Positions 39,801 to 51,800 of a DNA stretch of 64,000 nt are shown piece by piece. Location of the stretch: contig NC_083565.1 of the NCBI RefSeq assembly GCF_019925205.1, forward strand, positions 17,140,241 through 17,204,240, written 5' to 3'. Numbering within the stretch: position 1 is the stretch's first letter; every line of letters begins with the position of its first letter. This stretch comes from Metopolophium dirhodum (Eukaryota > Arthropoda > Insecta > Hemiptera > Aphididae). The notes under the pieces were generated by a model. That model saw only the letters and a list, made by a program, of their open reading frames with translations. It ran no database searches and was not told where the DNA came from. A program made the translations under genes and the position numbers.

Positions 39801-40824
39801 TGAAAAACATTTTCATGCAATAACTGTAGTTGTATATATTTTTCTTCATTAATCGAATATAATATCTCATCTTCTAACTGTGATATTTTTAGATCTTTAA
39901 TATACAGTCCTTCTTTTAACTTCTCTACGCTTTGTAGAATTTCATCATAATTATTTAACGTTGACAAGCGTATGTTCATCAGTTGTTTATTTATAACGTA
40001 TTTCAGCTTATCGTTTTTCACTTGTATGTAATAATATTCATTTTCACGTGCAGCTAACGCAGCGCAAACATTAGTCAAATGTATAACATCTTCCTTGTCA
40101 TTGAATCTACGACTTAATGCTAAACATAGATTAATTTTTATTTGATCCATTTCAGATTTAAGCCTATTGCATTCTTTAACTAAATAGTCATAATTTCCAT
40201 ATTTACTCTGTAAAATGCTGTTCTTGGTTCTTAATTGTTTGTTATTTTTTTCTGATTCGCTCATTGCAATACACGCTAATCCTATAATTTTGTCCAAATT
40301 AATAGCGTATTTATCGCTCATAACATATTTACCGTCTACAATTTTTGTCATAAGTTTTTCTTTAAACGTTTCAACAATATGTTCATAAGAAATATTCAAT
40401 TTGTGCAAATCTATTGTTTCAGCGTTTAAATTATCAAATGAATTAAGATTCTGATTAATTTGCATACCTATAGTCGTATAGTCAAAGACCACAATCTTGT
40501 TTTCTGTCATATCTGATGATGGTCCAGGTTGGTAATTAAATGTCATTACCTATTTTTCAAAATAATAAAAAAAAATATTAAAATGTAGGTATTTTATGTG
40601 TTATTTTATCTAAAATTATGCTCATGCATGTAATATATTTTAAATCCAATGTCTTATTAAAGAAATAAGTACATTTATTTAAAATTTAGGAGTTTATTTA
40701 TTAGTACCTAATCAAAGGAATTAAACTGATTATTTTTTTTTTAAATACTAACCTCGTCGTTTTTATTTTCATCATTATTTGTTGTTTGATTATTGGCGTT
40801 AGTTTTTCGGAAATTATCAGACAT
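36831..40824 (-). CDS. Large coiled-coil protein of unknown identity, five coding exons
   Basis: Exons joined by GT..AG introns in consistent phase: 40824-40753, 40549-38614, 38544-38390, 37154-37065 and 36974-36831. Together they encode about 798 residues. The start MSDNFRKT sits just after a probable acceptor (TTTTTTAG), so a 5' untranslated exon lies upstream. After a short disordered N terminus, most of the protein is charged, heptad-like helix rich in K, E, N, L and I, with no enzyme motif. A glutamine run followed by HTATSRSSS (near 38940-38980) interrupts it. There is no signal peptide or membrane segment. Such proteins are often centrosomal, ciliary or cytoskeletal, but I do not recognise the family. 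The fourth exon's acceptor could also be 3 nt further in (37151) without a frame change. An intron (37155-38389) holds a truncated copy of the modular repeat. The last exons are supported by splice signals and phase only. Confidence 0.75.
37310..37579 (+). repeat. Modular repeat, 3' fragment in an intron
   Basis: The sequence matches the tail part of the repeat at 25629-27412: an AAAACCGATTTTGCGTAAAA start, a TTTTGAAAACTACTG core, and the terminal TTCATCGCTTCACTCAGAATC. It lies in the fourth intron of the coiled-coil gene. The head half is missing. Confidence 0.7.
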
Positions 40825-41739
40825 TCTTTTTGCTAAAAAATACAAATTATTATCTCATTTAAAACAATTAAAGTAATATAAGTATAGGTATAGTATAGTA
40901 CATATAAGTATAAATATAATAAATCATATCTGAAAAACAATTATTATAAATGTAAAATATAACAGGTAGAGATGAGAAGTAATAGAAATCGCATAATTTT
41001 TCCTGTTTTCTATTTACAGCTATGTAAGGTGAGATATAAATCTGTTAAGGACGCTACACACTGCTGCGGTGGCGGTAAAATTGTGTCCGAACTCATTTAA
41101 TAAAATGTATCCTATAAAACAAAAAAGTTGAACACAAAATCAAAAATCAAAATGTTTGGTTTATATTAAATATTTTATGTGTGATTGAGGACACGGCGTC
41201 GTCGTTGCAGCGGTGTTACGGCGACGGTCAGTCGGTCAAATTGTATTCTTGTAATAATTATATTTATTAAATTAATGTAGCCAATGTAGGTATATAAATG
41301 TAGGATTATTGATTACTAATTAGTAATATTAGTCATTAGAGTAATAGTGTGCCGTTTGTTGGATGACACGAAGTAAAAAATTATAAAAAGCTTAACCATT
41401 TTTTTGTTTCATTGTAACACCCAAATACAGAACACTATTTCGTCAAATTTAAAAAATGCCTATAGGGGTGATCTGATCCCTTTTGTATACGCATCTGGCT
41501 CATTATGGTAGTGCTTTAAAGAAGTCGGTAAAATTTTCTTTGTAAGTTATGGTCAAAAAACATGTTTTCAAGCTTAAACTTTAAAATACCAAAAAAAGCA
41601 TTTGAAATTTTTTTTTGTAAGTGAATTTTTCATCTTAATTATAAAATGTTGGTTGAATCAGAAATTACCTATCGTATTTACTTCATAATATGTTAGAAAT
41701 TATAAAGAAATTTTTAAAAAAAAAAACCTGGGTAGAAAA

Positions 41740-42083
41740 AAAAACGTTATGGTGTATTTCAGTATTTGTGTATAGAAAATACTAGTATAAACATTCGGTA
41801 AAAATTTCATGTATGTTATAAAGTTGGACCAAAAAACAAAACTTTTGTTGTGAAAAAATCATAGTTTTTCCTTAATTTTTTGTTTGTTTTTCCTGATGCT
41901 TTTGAAAACTACTGAAAACTACTTATTTTTGATCACCTTAACCTAAAGTACCAACTAGATTCCTTCTCCTATCAGAAAATATGTTGAAAAAGAAATCTGA
42001 AAGATTCTTACTGCCCCAAAAGGCTATGACAGATAATATCCATTGTAAAATCAATAGATTTATCGATCCACTCTGAACCTAAA
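41740..42083 (+). repeat. Modular repeat, 3' fragment
   Basis: Shares the GTATAGAAAATACTAGTATA, TTTTGAAAACTACTG and terminal CATTGTAAAATCAATAGATT parts of the family. The end is degenerate (CCACTCTGAACCTAAAATC). Truncated at its head. Confidence 0.6.
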
Positions 42084-42283
42084 ATCTTAGAGGGATGACT
42101 GGATGAGTGAAAATACGCAAAATTGCAAACTTCAAAATGTTAAAACTTTGAAACTAAGTCCGATTATCCGACCGACGAATTCTTACTGCACCATAGTTCT
42201 TAACTCGTTTAAATACATAGGTTTCCAAAAATATTTATAAATCACTTAGGAGCTAAACTGTACCTACACGCCTTAATTTTGGA

Positions 42284-43368
42284 TTCTGAGCGAATCCGAT
42301 GAATGTATTGATATTCCAATAATGTGTTTTTTTTTTCACTTATTTTTATTTGTGTCTGTCATAACTCATAACCTTTTAGGACACTTAAAATACTTAGATT
42401 TTCTTCAATAGCATCTTTTTTTTATAGAAAAGTGAATTTAGCTGGTACTTTAGCGGGGGGTCAAAAGTAAAAAATTCCCAGTGGTTTTAAAAGCGCTGTA
42501 GATAAATGAAATTTTTACCGAATGTTTATAATATCATTTTCTATACACCATAACATTTTCAAAATATTTTTATTTATTTTGAGCTGTTTACGGATATTTT
42601 CAGTTTTCAATTTTTTTAGTTTTTTATTCTATAAATATCAATAAAATTGTATTTGTTGGGTAAAAAAACTTGAAAATAATTTGTTTTTTTATAAGCATTT
42701 AAAGTTTGAATTTTGAAAATAAATCATCAAAATCTTGAAATATATATGAATTATTGTAATTAAACAATTATAAAACGTTCAATTATTATAAATAAGGATT
42801 GTAAATTTAAAACAAAGATTGTCATACTCAATTAGTTCATATTGTAACCATAAATCTAAAAAATATATTATAAAACAGTTTTTTTTACCAACATTTTCAA
42901 TTCCAATTTGGACGAAATTACATATTAAAACGATGAATAACGATTTTAGTTGTTCTTTTGAAATTTTTATTTTTATTTTATTGAAATATAACTACAATCT
43001 ATACAATTTTTTACTGTACAATAAGTAGATTTGATAATTGAAAAAAATAGATTGACATGAATCATAAGATTAGGGAAGATACCCAGTGGTAACACCCTAA
43101 AATTTTTTTTTTTTTTGAAATTTAAAAATATTATTTGTGGATAGATGACAGATAGAGTATATTATTATATTTTATACACACACTGACATTTTCAAATGTA
43201 ATTTTTTGGCAAAAATGAATTTAACCTACTGCTGTAGATACTAATATCTTATACTAAAATTAATTACTTTAATCGCCTTAATGATTTTATATCACTGAAT
43301 TCAAATTCAACACCATCCATTACAGTGACTCATTTGTAACTTACTGTACGGCAGAGCAATATCCACTA
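42284..43368 (-). repeat. Modular repeat, copy B
   Basis: Read on the plus strand it starts ATTCTGAGCGAATCCGATGA and ends with TTACTGTACGGCAGAGCA, the inverted tail and head of the family. It is shorter than copies A and C, so internal modules are missing. Confidence 0.65.
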
Positions 43369-44005
43369 TCCCCATTTTTTTTTTGTCATGTTTTGCCAAT
43401 TTTACCCTTAATATAACTTCTCATCCCTATAATTATCTTAAGTCGACGTTGTATTAAATATTAATTACATTAGGTGAATATATACAAATAGTAACAATTT
43501 GTCGTATCAATTATTTCTAACCTAGATGTTATTAGTGATCAGTTGGCATTCCTAATCATATAAAAACTTCATTTATTTATAAAAAACATCCTTTATGCTT
43601 ATTGTACTTTTTTTACGTACAGATTAAATTCTAGATTAAAAATAAAAAAATACAAATATGTTTATAAACATAGTAGTCATAATACTAGGCTTATTAGCTA
43701 TAATAGTCGTTAGGAAATGATCGTAATGATCTAATAACGTTTAGGTGTATATAAATGTATATAAATGCATAATATTTTGAAAATTCTAGTTTCACTTACC
43801 TTTTAATTTAACATATAGGTTAGAAATAGGTATTTAAGAATTGTTTAATTTTATGTATAATATAAGCAGTATCACAAGCATGTAATATCAAAATGTTCAG
43901 TTGAAAAAGTAATTTGTCATGTAACGGATGAATGAATAGATAACAGTTTAATTATTTTAGCCATAGACCATAATATAATATTTCTACAACATAAATTATT
44001 ATTTA

Positions 44006-44136
44006 TTATTGGTCTTCTTTCAATGTACGAAGTTTTTTAACGTTGGTGTCACTGCTGGATTCCAAATTTATCTTATCAGTCTTTGGAAGAATTGACCCCA
44101 ACTCAATCTTGATATAAGAGGCGCATCCTATATTAC
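44006..44136 (-). CDS. Possible 3'-terminal coding exon of an unidentified gene
   Basis: On the minus strand an acceptor-like CCTATTTAG precedes a frame of 42 codons beginning NIGCASYIKIELGS and ending KKLRTLKEDQ, then TAA. AATAAA overlaps and follows the stop. Codon composition and the balanced peptide look more like coding sequence than the AT-rich chance ORFs around it. I cannot find the upstream exons: the 4 kb to the right is mostly repeat. It could be a true last exon, or a pseudogene remnant. The protein family is not recognised. Confidence 0.35.
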
Positions 44137-44829
44137 CTAAATAGGATACAAATTATAAAAATATTAACGATTTTAATATTTTATTGAAACACGTAATATT
44201 AATTTGCTAAATGTGAGGTGGGTTAATAATTTATTTCTATAAATCAATCTACAATTTGGTCAAAACTACAATTTCAATCGTTCACAAAAAAAAATAAATG
44301 TGTACCTACATTTATCTAAAAATGTTACTTCTAATTGTATTAAAAAAAATCGTGTACACACTCAGTTGCTGCACAGCAATCAACACCATATGATAAATAT
44401 TTTCTACTTATTTTGTATTAAATCCTTTTACAAATCATTGCATATATTAAATGCACCATCATAATAGCTTGTCGAATTTTGCCTCCAATTTAAGTTATAT
44501 TTGTCACATACTTAACAAAATAAGTTATGACTACATCTCATTTCCAGTGGAAATTACAGTTTTATCAACACAAAATAATCACTCTTTTATGAACACATAA
44601 TTTGTACAACACACTTAACACTTATACATAAAAGAAAATTGATCGAGCTATGACACATTGGTTGTTGAATTCAGTATAAGTTAATGCATTTCAGCTAATT
44701 TCACATTACAGAGTAGTTCAGTAATAACGATATTATTATAATACGTTTCTAGTAGGTACAAAATTGATAGCGATTTTCGAATAACAAAATAATGTCACAT
44801 TGTCTCATCATACTTTATGTGACTATTTT
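44137..44829. other. AT-rich DNA without gene
   Basis: No coding signal, repeat or regulatory site that I can support. Confidence 0.4.
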
Positions 44830-46388
44830 GAGATTCTGAGCGGAGTGATGAATGTATTGATTTTTCAATGATGTGTGTGTTTTCTTTTAAAATTTTAATT
44901 TTGTGTCTGTTAATAACTTTTAGGACAGTAAAAGTGCTTAAATTTTGTTTAACAGTATCTTTTCTGATAGGAAAGTGAATCTAATTAGTATTTTAGGGGG
45001 GGTCAAAAGTAAAAATTTCTCAGTAGTTTTCAAAAGCACCCTGAAAAACAAAAGAAAATTTTCTTTGTTTAAATTAAGGAAAAACGAGAACTTTTCACGC
45101 AAAATCGGTTTTTGACAAAGTCAATTTTGGTTTTTGGTATAACTCTAAAACAAATTACCGTAAATACATGAAATTTTGACTGAATATTTATATTAGCATT
45201 TCCTATACACCATAACATTTTCAAAATATTTTGACATATTTTGAGTGGTTTACGGACATTTTCAGTTTCCAATTTTTTTAATTTTTTATTCTATAAATAT
45301 CAATACAATTTTATTTTTTGGGTAAAAAAGCTTGAAAATTTAATAGAAGGTTCCAAATATATTTTTTCAAAGATAGATGACAAATATTAAAAATCCATAG
45401 CAATATTTTTTTTTTTATAAGCGTTTTAAGTTCAAATATTGACAAATTACGTAAAACTCACGAAAATGTGCAAATTATTTTGAGTTAAAAATTTCTAAAA
45501 AATTTTATTTTTAAATCTAAGATTTGAAAAAATAATACAAGATTTTTCATAAGTTTATCTACTTTTATCAAAAAAAATGTCTATAAGGAAGTCAAGTTAC
45601 ATTTTTATGAGCGTTTGAAGTTCATATTATTACAACATAGGATATATCACTCGATTTCTCATGTGTAACGATTTTCTTATTTTGTTGTAATTCAAAAACG
45701 AATAACTGTAGATACATGAAAATTTCACTGAATGTTTATATATTTATTTTCTATACACCATATAATTTTAAAAATATTTTGACTTGTGTTTAGCTTTTTA
45801 CGGACAATTTCAAGTTTCAATTTTTTATTTAATTTTGTTTTTATGAATATCAATAAAGTTTAATTTGTTGCGCTAAAAAGCGTGAAAATTTAATACAAGG
45901 CTTCTGATATATTGTTACAATAGCAGTTGAAAAAGATTAAAAATATATGGGCACAATTTTTTTTTATAAGCATTTAAAGTTCAATTTTTGACAAAATTTA
46001 TCAAATTAAGTATTTACAAATTAATTTATAAAATTTTCAACTTTTATTGTTAATAAGGATTAAAACTTAACAAAGTTCCACGTAAGTTATTAATTCTGTT
46101 ACCAAAAAATTTAAAAAAAAAAATAAACTCAGATTTCTTTATAATTATTTTAAGTTCAAATTTGGATTAAATTACTTGTTAAAAAACCAAGAATAACTAT
46201 TTTAGTTGAGTATTTTGTTGTAATTTTATAATATTAATAATAAGTAATAACATTTAACAATATAATATAAGACATTGACAAACCGTCACCATAATGCTAT
46301 TTCGTATACAATGATATTATATCATTGAATTCAAAATTAATACCACCCATTATACAGTGACCCACTTGTAACCTACTGTACAGCAGAG
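44830..46388 (-). repeat. Modular repeat, copy C (longest uninterrupted)
   Basis: Plus-strand reading starts GATTCTGAGCGGAGTGATGA and ends TACTGTACAGCAGAGCA. Within it a module of roughly 450-500 bp recurs in diverged form: the words AATTTTATAAGCG-like, TTGACATATTTTGAGTGG-like and CTATACACCATA(A)CATTTT-like each occur two or three times. The internal ORF at 45069-45272 is not conserved in the other copies. At its head end a hAT-like CAGTGGCGTGGTGAAC end abuts it. Confidence 0.7.
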
Positions 46389-48879
46389 CAGTGGCGTGGT
46401 GAACAATTTTAATTGAAGAAGCCAAATATATTTATTCCATCCACCCACAGTGGACGACGGTAGATAACGAATTTATAATTATAATAATTATATAGTATAT
46501 ATATATTTATAAATAATCAAAGTCGTACTGCCCGCGAAATCCCGATAAATAATATTGCCTGTTGGTTGTTTTAAAAACATTGTTCACGCACACATTCGAC
46601 AATGTTCACAAAAACAACAATAAAATCACAACCTTTTAGTGTTTACCGACACCGCTCGGGACATGACTTTGTTTTTAAAAACACGAACAATTTGTTGGAA
46701 AAAACAAATTTGTTTTAAAAATGTTTTGATTTTATCTAAAAACACAGAGTTTCTGTTTTGTTTCAATTGTGTCGTCTCTGTGTGGACCCGGCATAAGACG
46801 AAGACGACTCAACCAGTTTAGAAAATTATTAAATTTTCAAATGTATCTGGTATGTATAATGAATTATTTGGTAAAGATATGCCGTAAATCATTATTAATA
46901 ATATACAATCTATGGTAGTATACAAATATCAAAAGATATTGACTTATGAGTTATGAGTAAAGCATGTTTAAATTTTGAATAATTTGATTGATTATTCCTG
47001 TAATTATATTATCGTATTATAGTGATTTGATAATATATTGATAACAGCCAAACATGAATACATGATACTGGAGAATAAATTACGCGCATGCACAGTACAG
47101 TGTAAGTTAGTAAGGTGCATTCCTGTGTTTAGACCACGATTTAAGATATATCTTTAATCGTGGTCATGTTGCCACAATATAATATTTATCAATCGGAATA
47201 TAATAATGTCAATATGAACGAGAACGAATTATCAGTTAGATATGACTGATATGGGCTTTTCATTTTACCACGGTTTTCTGCTTTACCTAATTTTATTTGT
47301 GTTCCGCACACGGTAAAAACATTATTGTTCTATGGTAAAAGCACAGAATAATGGTACTATTATGATAGTACTACCTATAACTAAGGTTTCACTCAAAAAC
47401 TCAAAAACTCAAAAGTAAAAAGTATAATAGTAAAAATTATACATTTTAGTAATTTTATTAGAAATTTTAGAATATAATATAAGCCGGTGCGTCGAGACCC
47501 CATCCAGCGAGAGGTCCGCTTGAGCTTCTATAAACTTATGTTACTCCAACTGGCCATCGAGTCTGGCGACCGGAGCCGGTAGGTGTAGGGAGCTTCTAGA
47601 GCGTTGAGCGTATGCGTAAAAACTCAGAAATCGAAAGTGCTTTAGCATATAACTACTATCTAATTTTGTTTGAACCGTCGTTCTTAACTCGTTGAAGTAC
47701 ATAGGTTTCTATAAAAATTTGCAAAAAAAGGGGTGTCCGGTAAAGTAACAAAGTTTGGAATATTGTTCTCCGAGGAATTTTGCACTAGGACCAGTTTTTT
47801 GTTTTCCATATCTTGTTAATTTTGAAAACACTAAACAACATTATACTAGTTTTTCGACAAATTATTATTATACAATTTATATAGCTCGTGAAGATGAATA
47901 ATTACATTTCTTATTTAATCTTCTTATTTTTAAATATTTTTGAGTTTGAAATGGTTGTCGGACAAAATTTGAATCGTACAATAATTGAATTTGGGAATTT
48001 TCTGAGACATTTTTCGTTATTAGGTTGGTAATACCATTAAGGGGATTTTTACTTTTTTATATTGGTCACGATGAATTTGAAAATTCAAATTATATTTTTT
48101 TTTTTAATTTGGATTTTGGAAGAAGTGTTCTTATCTCGTTTCAAACGTTGGCGTTAGTTCTGCCACGGACTAAGATATAATGGACTGGTAACGACATGGT
48201 CGGCGGGGGTCGGAAGACGGCCACGAAAAGGTGTCACTTAGCTGATAAGAATACTGTTCTTGAAGTTTTCAGCGCTACCGGTGGTTTTATTTGGTTACAC
48301 AATTTGTGATGTGTGTCCGTGTTAAATGCAGAGGGCGCTGTGAACTCCAGGAACACAGGCGAGCCCCCGCACATTGCCTCTTGAACATAACATACATTTG
48401 TGGCCGTGATAAGCTGCTCGTTTCCAGTCCATGGTTCTGCTAAACGTTTTCCGCTGCAGAAGTTCCGCCATGATTGTCTCAGGGGAAGAACTGTCCGGCT
48501 ACTCAACCACACTTAGTTTGCGGTTTATACCTTATACGCTCATCTTTTTTTCGACCAGTGTGTACGATTGCAGATTGACGGAAATCTGAAACTTATAAAA
48601 TCTAAATGTTATCAGTGTATTTTAATTGGAAAAATAATATTTTGCAGCACCGTTTGGTTTTTTTATACAGATCGCAAAACTATTATTATTAAGTATAATA
48701 TTGTGTATTGTGTACCGTTCGTTTATGAATCGTTTTAACATTAACACTATTTACTAACTGTTAACCTAGTCCTAGTGATGATTTGGACGAAAAACCACTC
48801 AATGATTGTTTATTAAACACGTTTTAAACGTGATATTTTCACTCAATTCAGGATCGCGTTGGTCATTCTTGAATCTAAA
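46389..48879. other. Intergenic DNA upstream of the PIAS gene
   Basis: Contains a 34-nt near-perfect palindrome (47132-47165), a recurrent motif CGTTCTTAACTCGTTGAAG near 47689 shared with 42190 and 54019-54075, and a GC-richer block at about 48150-48540 upstream of the PIAS start. That block has a 92-codon minus-strand ORF (48234-48512) without recognisable domains. It may be promoter or 5' UTR sequence of PIAS. Confidence 0.4.
47132..47165. repeat. 34-nt near-perfect palindrome
   Basis: The arms GACCACGATTTAAGATA and its complement pair fully except for one T:T opposition, so the whole 34 nt is self-complementary without a loop. Probably the remnant of a transposon end. Confidence 0.7.
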
Positions 48880-51800
48880 ATGGCGAAATCGGTTAATAAT
48901 TTGATTGTAAGTTTTACCTACCCGTATTATATTATTGTAATAATTAATAAGTAATAACATACTAAATCAACTAAGCATAGGTATTGACCTACACGGGCTA
49001 CGGTAGATATTAAAGTGATTATCTTAAAAGTATTACCCCTAGATAATAAGCTCTTTATTAATTATTGCTTAACGTTTATCCATAAATCTACCCATTACAA
49101 TTAATTACACATCGCAATATTGCATACCTTCCTAAATAACATGTTATTCTTAAAATTGTAAACTTAATATTTAGTTGTTGTTAGGTACCTAAATAAATTA
49201 GCTTTGAATAAATGAATCACTATAACTAAGTGCCATGTTGAATGTTGATGCTGTTTTAATTGTTATTATTATTATTATTTTATTATGCAGTCGCCAAGCG
49301 AAAATTTAAACATAGTTATATAAAATTGAATGTACATAGAATAAAGCCAAATAATACATTATTTACACTCGAGAAGTAGGTTATTATCATGGTGAAGTTA
49401 ACCTTAAGTACAACTTTATAGACACTACCTCTGGAGCTTACTCTCAAAATGTAGGGAAAATTTTAGCCTACATTGTGATACCATATTAATTAATATACCG
49501 TAATCGTAAATTTAATAATACAATTTTTTGATAGATATTTGATTATAATTTTTAATGAATCATATTTTTGTATATTATTAAAAACAAATATATTAGCGGT
49601 ATTATGGCAGGGCGATAACAGACCATAACCAAAATTTTAGATAACAATGGCACATAGTCTTTTATCCGAGAAGAATCTGCACAGTTGATGGTTGTTTCGT
49701 TTAATCTAGATTTCCAGTAATCCAGGTGGGGCCTGGTCTCATTAAGTGCAGATTAGTAGAACTTCTGTAGTATAGGCTTAACTCAGGGGTTGACAATTAA
49801 ATTCTATAGCAGACTAGATAATTTGAAAAAATATTTTTAAGGGCCAGAAAAAAGTAATATAACTAGTTAATATACCTAATGTGTTTATTTTTGTGTTAAA
49901 AATACAGTTTAAGCTATTTAAAATAAATTAATTTAAATAATATTCACTAGTTTTTTTTTAAATTTGATACTCTTGGAGAACAACTAATGCGCAGGGTTTT
50001 CAAGGCGGAGATCAGTTAATTTTGAACGATATTTATTCTTTAAAAACGTCATTTTGGAGAACAGAGTTATATGTATATGTGAAGCCAAAATACAACATAA
50101 AAATAGATCAAATATCTATGATGTGCGTAAAACAGCATTAAAAAAAAATATTCTTGGCGGTCCAGTTATTTCCCGTCCATGGGCCGGATTTGACCGATGA
50201 ATATTGGATATTGCCGACCCCCAGGCTAACTTGTTAACAAATTTATAGATATCATTAATTTTTCCCAAGAACTTGACAAATTGAAAGAGTACTTACCTAT
50301 TTTAAATGAATAAATTTTTTTTTTATTTTATTAAGGCGTTCCTAGCTGGAAAAGCTATTTAAGCCTGTTGATAATATACATAAATGAATAAATAAAAATA
50401 TTATACCTAAGTAGGTATATTTTTGTATAAATGTTGCTATTATTTTTAGTGCCAATTACAAATGAGTATGACATTTATTATAAATAACTAAAAAAAAATA
50501 AATTATACATTTTACAAATGTACATGAAATGATGAAGTAATATTTTTAGCTATTATTGCATTACAAATTATTAAATTTTTTATCCCATCTTTAGTTGTAT
50601 AAAGTTACTTACTTGTTAAACTATAATTTGTTATTGTTTTTTGATTTTAGGCGGATATTGAATACATTCATCAGTTGGTATATGATTTAAGACTAAATGA
50701 ACTACAGCAAATTTTAGAAGCTGTTAAGCATAACAAATCTGGTAGCAAACAATCTTTACGCAAACGTGTTTTAACCTTATTATCTGCTCCTACACCAAAA
50801 ACCAAAGTTTTGAAACAAAAAATTATACAAGTCTATAACTCTAGACCACAACAAAACCAACAACCTCAACAACCACCGCAGGCCCCGGTTGTACAACAGC
50901 CAAATTTTTTGCAACGGTTCTTACGACAACCTCGAAACAACATTCAAATTCATAGCCAATCTTATACACCACCAAGACCAAATCCTATACAACCTTTTGT
51001 TGAAACCCCAAGTCCAGCTATACAATTTGAACACTTACCATTCTTTAAGACAGTACAAACATTATTAATGCCGATGTACTGCCAGACTAATATTGATTCT
51101 GCCAACTTTACTGGGCTATTTTATCTAACAGATAATGTTAGACATTCTATTGTTAAATCATGGAATATTGCCAGACAAGAATATAAAATTCAAATTATTT
51201 TAAGATTACTACAAGTTGGACTTGATGAAAATGTTACTGAACGTTTACCTTACAATATTACAGTTTCCGTTAATGATCGTCAATGTAAGTTACCTACATT
51301 AAACATCCCAACAAAAGCAGGCATCACTCCGTGGCGGTGCAATGTTCCTATAGATATTACTCAACAAACAGATTTAAGAAATTGTTTACAGAACACATTA
51401 AAAATTACATGGTCAGAAGAACCACACGAATATATGGCTGGTGTTTATGTGGCCAACAAATTGACTTGGAATGATCTTCTTGTAGAACTTAAAAAAAGAC
51501 CTGTACGAGCCTCCTATAAAACTAAAGAACTCATTAAAAAATCTATGGAAAATGATGCTGATATGGGTGTAGATTCTATGTTTGCTACTGTTAAGGATCC
51601 ATTAACTAAATTAAGAATGAAACTTCCTGCTCGAGGTGTAGACTGCATACATTTACAGTGTTTCGATGCAATACAATTTTTACAGATGAATGAACAAAAG
51701 CAAACATGGACATGCCCATTATGTAAAAAAAAACTTAAGTTTGAAAACATTGAAGTTGATGAGTTTTTTTTAAACATGCTTCAAAGTCCAGATTTAAGCG

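Larger units (their letters stand above)
40825..44005. other. Intergenic DNA filled with modular repeat copies
   Basis: Upstream of the coiled-coil gene. A plus-strand tail fragment of the modular repeat lies at 41740-42083, followed at 42284-43368 by a minus-strand copy. The two are tail to tail, 200 bp apart. A GC-richer stretch at 41046-41230 might be part of another MITE. No gene is seen. Confidence 0.5.

Noticed and set aside
41046..41230. GC-rich stretch with CTGCTGCGGTGGCGG and a partly complementary CGCTGCAACGACGACG
   Set aside because: The inverted similarity is too weak and gapped to call a MITE.
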